64,000 nt of DNA from Acanthococcus lagerstroemiae (Eukaryota > Arthropoda > Insecta > Hemiptera > Eriococcidae). Of the stretch, positions 57,319 to 64,000 are shown piece after piece. The position numbers and the translations under genes were made by a program. Position 1 is the first letter of the stretch; each line of letters begins with the position of its first letter. The notes beneath the pieces were generated by a model. It ran no database searches, was not told the DNA's origin, and saw nothing but the letters and a program-made list of their open reading frames with translations. The stretch covers positions 6,634,001-6,698,000 of the forward strand of contig CM063114.1 of the NCBI GenBank assembly GCA_031841125.1, in the 5' to 3' direction.

Positions 57319-58385
57319 CTGAAAAAATGATTCTTATTGAAAAGGATTGGACCCATTATAGTATAGGGAAGTATTCCGTTAACTTCTTCACGGTTCCATG
57401 CATTGCCACAACAGATGGATAAAATTTGAAACAAGGTGTGTACCTACGTATATACGAGTACAGTCTGTCAAATACACACGAATGCGTGTAACAGACAGTT
57501 CACGTTCTAGTTGCAGATGACTTTTTTACGGATTAAATCACAACCATTTCATTGAAAACCCATAGGTATTCATTGTCATGACTATCTATATGTAATCCCT
57601 GTTTCTTCCCAGTGGGTGACAAAGTTTTCCATCTAGTCTTCCCCTATCGGTAAGATATCAAAATTTATCACGGTGAAATGGGTGTATAGGCAATAATGCT
57701 AGTCTGACCCACGCATCTCGACTGCCTCTTTCTGTAACGACTATATCTGAACGTTTCATAAAGCTCGATACAACATTTCTTAATTTTCTACCAATGAATT
57801 TCCTATCTAGTATCTACTTACATGTGAATAAGTTATAGAAACCTTATAATAACAACCCTTCGTGTGATTTTAAATACACAGTGTAGGTACATACCTGCGG
57901 CATCAGAAATAAATCCAGCAAGATCGAAATGTAAAAACCGGAGTATATGACAACGATGCGACAAAATATGTGTTTTATTTTATGCGACCTTCATATCTTT
58001 TTATAAATTTCACCAAGTCACCGAGGAATCCAAAATTAAATGACGTCTACCTACTACATTGTGCTCTCGTAATACCATTGACCTAATGGAAGACACGCAC
58101 GCCACTCCCAATTCGAATGCGATCCATAATCGCATAAATATGATGCTCGAGGGATTCCAGTTTTTCTACTCACATTATTTTAATTAAATTTTTTCAATTA
58201 AACTTTTCCAAAGTTTATTTACCTACTTTGATTATTATTATTATTTATTTGTTATACGTAAGTAAATGGATAAGAAAGTATGAAAGAAAGCTCCCTGGAA
58301 TCCAAATTTACAAATCCTTGTAATAGGTAAGTCCCAGTATGAAAATGTGATCAAAATAAAAGTGAATATTCCCGACTTTCCGATA
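57319..58385. other. Gene-free stretch between receptor and ectodomain genes
   Basis: No exon fits. TTTATT near 58213 (minus-strand AATAAA) could end the transcript of the ectodomain gene. Confidence 0.4.
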
Positions 58386-58664
58386 CCCGATGCGCAATCA
58401 GTTACCCTCTATAGTTATCCGCGGAAAAGTTACCCATTTGCAACCCTCGGTTACCCTCAGATTACCCAGAAACCCATCAGTTACCTTGGTTCCCCTTCAG
58501 TTACCCGGGAACTGGCGGGATTTTGCACATCCCGATACGCAATCAGTAACCCGCTAGTTACCCATTTGGAACCCTCGGTTACCCTCAGATTACCCAGAAA
58601 CCCATTTGTTACCCTTGATTCCCCTTCAGTTGCCCGGGTAACTGGCGGCATTTTGCGTATCGGG
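58386..58664. repeat. GGGTAAC element, head-to-tail pair, downstream of the ectodomain gene
   Basis: CCCGATGCGCAATCAGTTAC start, TTTTGCGTATCGGG end, shared-terminus junction near 58533-58546 (CATCCCGATACGCAATC). Confidence 0.82.
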
Positions 58665-58877
58665 TAGGAAATCAGATATATTTCCACTCATTTCGGCTAG
58701 TGTATTAGCTGAATATTCAAAATTTGGCTCTATCAAATCAAATTAAATTTCGAGAAACATCACAGCACGATTAAAAAATTGAAAAAATATATTGAAAGGA
58801 TTTACAAAATGTCATGTTCAGAGAGAGAAATAAAAAAGATGCAAATCAAGACAAGTACTTTTATACCTGCTCTAAGA

Positions 58878-59864
58878 TTAACAGAATTTAGCGGCTAATT
58901 TCTCGTTGGCGCAGGCAGCATTATTAGCATTTCCTTTTCCATCAGTTGAGAACAGTCCGGAGGCACCTCCTCGCACATCCGGAGGACAACCGGTGATGTT
59001 GGCATCGGTAAGACCATTACAGCGAGCACAATCTCTGTTTTTATACGGTTTTTTATTATTTTTCTCGTATACAATTTGTGTGTAAGATTGACAAAGTTTG
59101 TTCGCTTCAGGATCATTCGGACATTCGGATACTAGGTCTGGTACGCACTTGCGCATATATTTATCTAAATTTTCTGGAATACTAGCGTTCAATCTGCATA
59201 TGAAATCTTTACCTTCGTATCTACCAACAAGATCCTTCACATTATCATCCCACTTGACAGTTTTCAAAATTTCATTTACTTTTCGAGCGTACATGGGAAA
59301 GTTCAGACTCAAATCCTCACGTTTCGTTTGACGTTTAGAGCGACCAATTTTTGCGCCAAACAAACCTGTCTGCGAGCCAATCGTTTTATTCAAGGCTTTT
59401 GAAGACAATCCGAAAGTTGGAACTGAAAATTCTTTATTGTATCCACCGTCTGTCTTGCTTTTACCGCCGAAGACAGAGCCTGGGTCGAAATGTAAGTTTA
59501 CTTTCACAGACTTATCGGAATTCGTACTCGACGCTGTGGAAGCTGCAACGGTGCTCGCGGAGCTGGCAGGAGTGCTCGAAGGAACGGCATTTCTTTTCTC
59601 TGAAGGGTTAGTAGCCGCAGAAGCGGAGTTCAGATATCCAGCAGGGGGTACTCCGCATCCAGCTTTCAGAGTCCATGGTTCAATATTTTCGTCGTTGTTA
59701 CATAAAGCGCAGTACGCATTTGCATAGGTAAAGCGTTTTGCGGTATTGGTGACGGGCCGATTGATCGCGAAGTCATTTTCATCTAGCGGCTGTAGGGCCT
59801 TAGCACATTTCGCTTTCACTTCCTCATCTGTGTAGTCAGGAGAACAACTCGTAATCATGTACAC
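58878..59864 (-). CDS. Cysteine-rich receptor-type ectodomain, no membrane segment (5' partial)
   Basis: Acceptor ATATGTTACAG is followed by VYMITSCSPDY and 328 codons to TAA (58880-58878). Module 1 has CSPDYTDEEVKAKC and YANAYCALCNND...W...C; module 2 has C...C...ECPND...C and YKNRDCARCNG...GCPPD. The YxNxYCALCN motif is typical, to my knowledge, of ectodomains of arthropod and mollusc adhesion/Methuselah-related receptors. Between them lies a Ser/Thr/Ala-rich linker and GRSKRQTKRED, which contains an RSKR furin-type site, so the two modules may be separated by cleavage. There is no hydrophobic segment after module 2, and the frame stops at KFC. The signal peptide must be on an upstream exon, not identified. 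A strong-looking GTATAA donor after the stop does not extend the frame. Confidence 0.7.
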   Translation of the reverse strand: MYMITSCSPDYTDEEVKAKCAKALQPLDENDFAINRPVTNTAKRFTYANAYCALCNNDENIEPWTLKAGCGVPPAGYLNSASAATNPSEKRNAVPSSTPASSASTVAASTASSTNSDKSVKVNLHFDPGSVFGGKSKTDGGYNKEFSVPTFGLSSKALNKTIGSQTGLFGAKIGRSKRQTKREDLSLNFPMYARKVNEILKTVKWDDNVKDLVGRYEGKDFICRLNASIPENLDKYMRKCVPDLVSECPNDPEANKLCQSYTQIVYEKNNKKPYKNRDCARCNGLTDANITGCPPDVRGGASGLFSTDGKGNANNAACANEKLAAKFC

Positions 59865-61300
59865 CTGTAACATATTGAGACAGGTAGCTATAATAGTCGC
59901 AGTATGATCTTATGACCTACGATGAATAAACTCGTGTAGTAAATAAGTACATAGGTACAAATAATGCAGCAGGTTGTAATTTAAATGTAGAGATTGAGCC
60001 GAGCTCTCCGCAAAAAAGAATATTTCCAAACATAATTCCCCAATATGGCTTTCTTCCCCCTTCTCAGTCCTTTTACCTTAATTCAGAACTCAATCCAGTC
60101 CCATAGCTTTCATGGCAGATTAACTGGAATAGTTTGCCATTACTTTCCATACAGTGCGTTGCATTAGAGTATTTCTTTCTTCATGCCGAAGATGTATAGG
60201 TACGCACATAAATCGTTATTAACCTAGGGTCTCGCTACAATTTTGAATAAGCGGCCCACAAGCCGCACAAAACATAACATTAATCCTTCAAATACTGGTG
60301 GTAACGTATTCCCGGAGTATAATGCCGTATTCCTGACAACTGGTGGTAGACTGCAGAGCACGCTTTCTCTTCACCGTGATTGGTATTGTAAAGCTTTCTA
60401 AACCTCGCAAACCCCAGCAATCCCCGCCCCCTTCGAGCTTTAATGCTCATCATAGTGAGAGCAACGGAAATTTTTGAGGTGAATATGCATGCCAGAAGGC
60501 TAAAGTCCGGCAAAAAAGCAAGCCCAACCTACGCATTTGCCTTTAGTCACAAAATTTCTTACTTTTGACATATGGACCGTCAGTTTAATATGAACCCTAC
60601 AAAAAATTTACATAGTGACTAACACAGAAACTAATTTTTCGGTCATATTTCAGATACAAATCACTGTTCTTAGTGCTTTCCTTAGTCAGTCTGTTGTCTG
60701 AAGCACACAAAATTGAAGAAACGTGAAAGCGATAAGTGGGATCCGGAATCGGCAATTCGCAAATAGTGATATATTCGGATACCGCAGGCCTTGTGGTGCG
60801 CTGCTGTCGGCTTACTGATAAGAAAATGAAAGAGTGATCAAAGGGGTTTTACTATTGATGATTTCCTGACTTATAATTTTGTAAAATGGTTTTATCGTTT
60901 TATTTATAAAACAACGCCAGGGAGGTTTTCTTACAAGCTTTTACGAGTGAAAACACTCACAAAAACTGTCCAGCCAAACTGCTGAGTTATTTGTAATATA
61001 ACAAAATCATTACTAAGTTGCAAAAAAAAAAAGTTTGTAAAAGAATCAGAAGTAAAGTGTAATGAAAAGTGAAACACCAAACTAAAACGGATAATAAATC
61101 AAACTCCAACATTGGTAAAGAATATTCACGAAATTCGTATCGTCGTATCGTTCTATCATCACTCTTTTGTTGTTTATAAAAATGTCCACTAGATGTCGCC
61201 CACTTTGTTGCGGAATCCGAATATCTTTGGAAAGGAATCTATTTGTTTTTCTTCCCATCTCTTCCCATTGATCACTTCCCTTCATGGAAAGATTTTGGGG
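59865..61300. other. Gene-free stretch upstream of the ectodomain exon
   Basis: Must hold or precede the first exon of the ectodomain gene, but no short exon with a signal peptide and the right phase stands out. Confidence 0.35.
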
Positions 61301-61309
61301 AATTTTCTT

Positions 61310-62200
61310 TCCGTTTTGTCTAACAACACTTTTTGTCATTTTGTCGGACGAGCATTTCACTTTTTTTTGTTATGTCATGAGTTTTGTCATGTTTGGAGTT
61401 TTGTCATTTTGTTTTTTCATAATTTTGTTATGTCATGACAAAATTATTTTGTCATTTTGTCATATCCACAAATTTTCAGGTATTTTACTATTTTTACATA
61501 CAATCCAATCCTACCAATCACCAATGTTATTTTAACAAAGGTTGCATACTTGGAGGCTAAAAAGAAATTGGGATTTAAATCTGCACTAGAGTGCGCTGCA
61601 AAATTGCCTGCGCGGTGCGCGGTTGTTATTGGGTGAAAATGAGTGAGTGACCATGTTGTGTACTTTCAAATAGAAACACTGCTATCTTTAGTAGGGTAAG
61701 AAAACGAGTAAAAATTATTCTGCCAGTAGAACTGATTATAATTTAATTTTTTGGTGATGATGCAGTCGAATTTAGGACAAATTTTCTTTGAAAGTGAATT
61801 TCTAATCGACTTAATGATAGTTGACTTTTGCTACACGCTTACAGTAAATCATACGTGATCACTCCTCTGGCTTGGGTTGACTTCTTAAGTTTTGACTGAT
61901 GGCTGATAGATGATCACTTCTTTAACAAAAAGTGTCTGAGAAAAAGGACCTAATGCATAGATTGGTTTAGATACATTTTCTAAGACACTAGTTCCATGTT
62001 CTTCTAGTCTTCCTTAACTTCTTGATCCTTGTTCTTTTCCACCAACGTAATATTGGAATGACAAAATTGTTTTGTCATTGATTCATGTTTTTGTTATGTC
62101 ATTTCCATTTTGTCATATGACAAAACTGAGAAATGGTTTTGTCATTAGACAAAATTCCTAAAATTCAATTGTCATTTTGTTTTGTTATGTCTAACAACAC
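61310..62200. repeat. TTTTGTCAT/ATGACAAAA clusters
   Basis: Two clusters (61310-61460 and 62060-62200) of TTTTGTCAT and its complement, with ends TCTAACAACACT in both (61318 and 62190). The clusters are about 600 bp apart and oppositely placed, suggesting the subterminal regions of one DNA element. No transposase frame lies between. Confidence 0.5.
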
Positions 62201-62744
62201 TGAACAACACTGGTGTGAAGTTGATCATTTTAAAATAATTATACAACCATTGTGTGACAACTTGTATCAAAAGCAATAATATATTCAAATTCTAGGATCA
62301 ATTTTTACAATGAATTGACATGCAACCGGCAAAGAACAGAAAAGCCAATAAACTGTGAACTGAAAAGCCATTCAAGTAAGAAAAAAGCCAAAGCTAAGCT
62401 GAAGCCAACTAGTAAGAACTTGTGAAGCCAAAGCAAAGCTAAGCCCGAAAACTATTCGCTTCGCATCCCTGAACTTTATTTGCAACTACTTCGAAGCTTC
62501 TAACATACTGAGTGGAAGTGCCGATATTGAATTCATAACCACAGTTTGAAAATTGAAAGTTTTAAGCCGAAAGCTGGAGAATTTTGACGGTAAAAAGCTA
62601 AAAGTCAAAAGTTGAAAGGTATTTTTTGATGAGTAGCGAAAAGTTAAGTGTTATTTATTTAGCTTTTTCTTTCCTTATTCGCTCTTTCCCTTTCCAAATC
62701 CCTTTTTTCTCTGTCCTGTCCTAAAGCGACATCAAGTTCTATTC

Positions 62745-63220
62745 AGAGATGACAAGCCAATCAATAAAGCTTAAACTTATGGCTTTTGCTTACGACCTTG
62801 AAAATATGGCTGATGCTTACAGCTTATAGCTTATGAATTGATTGGCTTAAGCTTATGGCTTATAGCTTAAACTTATGGCTTATAGCTTAAACTTATGGCT
62901 TATTTGTATTTCCAGCGATCGGTATGAGCGCTATAGTCGAGGTAAGTTGTTCTGTTATCAATTTTGGAAGAAATGGTGATGAGACAATAAGCGTAAAATA
63001 AAAAATGTCAAGATAAAATTTAAATATTTAAAATTTTAAGATTTGAGAAACAAAACAAAAATCATAAATTAGCTGAAAAATCAGCCGAAAAAATATGGCT
63101 TATGCTTATGGCTTATAGCTTACAGCACATTTGGCTTATACTTATAGCTGACTTAATTGCCCAAAAACCTTCCACTTATGGCTTGAATCTTATAGCTTAT
63201 GGCTGACTTTATCATCCCTG
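62745..63220. mobile_element. hAT-like MITE, left arm of an inverted pair
   Basis: Ends CAGAGATGACAAGCCA and GACTTTATCATCCCTG. Eight-base flanks GTTCTATT and GTTCTACT match at seven positions. The inside is filled with GGCTTATAGCTTA units around a unique core (GAGCGCTATAGTCGAGG). Confidence 0.85.
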
Positions 63221-63253
63221 GTTCTACTGTTCTATTCTCCAGACACTAATTAG

Positions 63254-63690
63254 CAGGGATGATAAGTCAGCCATAAGCTATAAGATTAAGGCCATAGGCT
63301 GAAGGTTTTTGGGCAATTAAGTCAGCTATAAGTTTAAGCCAAATGTGCGGTAAGCTATAAGGCATAAGCATAAGCCATATTTTTTCGGCTGATTTATGAT
63401 TTTTTTTTTGTTTCTCAAATTTAAAAATTTTAAATATTTAAATTTTATCTTAACATTTTTTATTTTATCATTTTTGTCTTATCACCATTTCTTCCAAAAT
63501 TGATAACAGAACAACTTACCTCGACTATAGCGCTCATACCAATTGCTGGAAATACAAAAAATAATCCATAAGTTTAAGCCAGCCATAAGCTTAAGCCAAT
63601 CAATTCATAAGCAATAAGTATCAGCCATATTTTCTAGGTCGTAGGCAAAAGCCATAAGTTTATGCTTTATTGATTGGCTTATCATCCCTG
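63254..63690. mobile_element. hAT-like MITE, right arm of an inverted pair
   Basis: Ends CAGGGATGATAAGTCAGC and GGCTTATCATCCCTG. It is the reverse complement of 62745-63220 over nearly its whole length, with scattered differences. No clear 8-bp duplication of its own. Confidence 0.85.
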
Positions 63691-64000
63691 CTTCCACGTT
63701 CCAACTCAGAGTCAGCATTTGGCCTAACTTGTTGGTCATTATTGTAAAAAAAAAAAAAAAAGATCTTTTAAGCTCGTTGCTTTAAAGGCTAAATAGATTA
63801 TTTCATTTAAACTCGTTTGGTGCTTCTTATTCTTTGAAATGGGGGGGGGGGGGCTTAAAAATGCTAGAAGTGAAATAAAGTGAAATGTTGAGAACTAGAA
63901 GTTGGAAGCTGGAAGTTTTTTGAAATAACAGAAGCCAAAAACCGGAAGTTCTTAAATTACAAAATTGAAAGAAGTCGGAAGCTGGAAGCTTTTTAAAATT
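63691..64000. other. Right end of the window, gene-free
   Basis: A 12-base G run at 63841 and GAAGCTGGAAG-type simple sequence. No gene. Confidence 0.5.

Noticed and set aside
58860..58880. GAGCAG|GTATAA donor after the ectodomain frame
   Set aside because: An in-frame TAA precedes it, so it could only mark a 3' UTR intron, for which there is no other evidence.
60280..60513. Minus-strand frame of 77 codons considered as the first exon of the ectodomain gene
   Set aside because: It lacks a clear signal peptide and a donor in the phase needed for the acceptor at 59864.

Overview
The window is arthropod-like nuclear DNA. Genes are split by GT-AG introns, sit far apart, and are embedded in AT-rich DNA full of short mobile elements, degenerate satellites and runs of 8-14 C. 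The protein families (Bre1, and receptors resembling the insect Methuselah type) suggest an insect, perhaps a hemipteran, but species and order cannot be fixed from the sequence. I found no rRNA gene, intact tRNA gene, CRISPR array or bacterial operon.

Layout. 1-421 (+): last coding exon of a single-pass membrane protein that starts outside the window. 1.7-6.0 kb: foldback and MITE-like repeats. 6.4-10.2 kb (-): a two-exon gene for a small secreted cysteine-rich protein with a Thr/Pro mucin-like tail; its 3.3 kb intron holds a decayed satellite. 12-15.7 kb: tRNA-derived SINEs, a 1.2 kb degenerate AACCCN array and a GC-rich block. 16691-17062 (+): an unrecognised cysteine-containing terminal exon. 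17.8-34.4 kb (+): a complete 15-exon gene for the E3 ubiquitin ligase Bre1 (RNF20/RNF40 family), reconstructed here with every splice phase consistent, ending in the C3HC4 RING and followed by AATAAA. Its introns carry two satellites, two SINEs and several MITEs. 34.4-45 kb: repeats only, including a candidate non-autonomous Helitron (41865-42797) and a SINE with a 19-bp target duplication. 44.9-59.9 kb: a receptor-related cluster: a plus-strand seven-transmembrane gene (main exon 53796-54722), a minus-strand seven-transmembrane gene (56285-57318), and a minus-strand gene for a cysteine-rich, furin-site-bearing ectodomain without a membrane segment (58878-59864). 60-64 kb: repeats, including two hAT-like MITEs facing each other as a 0.95 kb inverted repeat.

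How the genes relate. Bre1 would act in the nucleus, adding monoubiquitin to histone H2B. The three genes at 53.8-59.9 kb look like the parts of one receptor type encoded separately: two nearly ectodomain-free membrane halves and one soluble ectodomain. The small secreted protein and the first-exon fragment are not functionally linked to the others by anything visible. All exon joins are predictions from splice signals, reading-frame phase and family resemblance; no transcripts were available.
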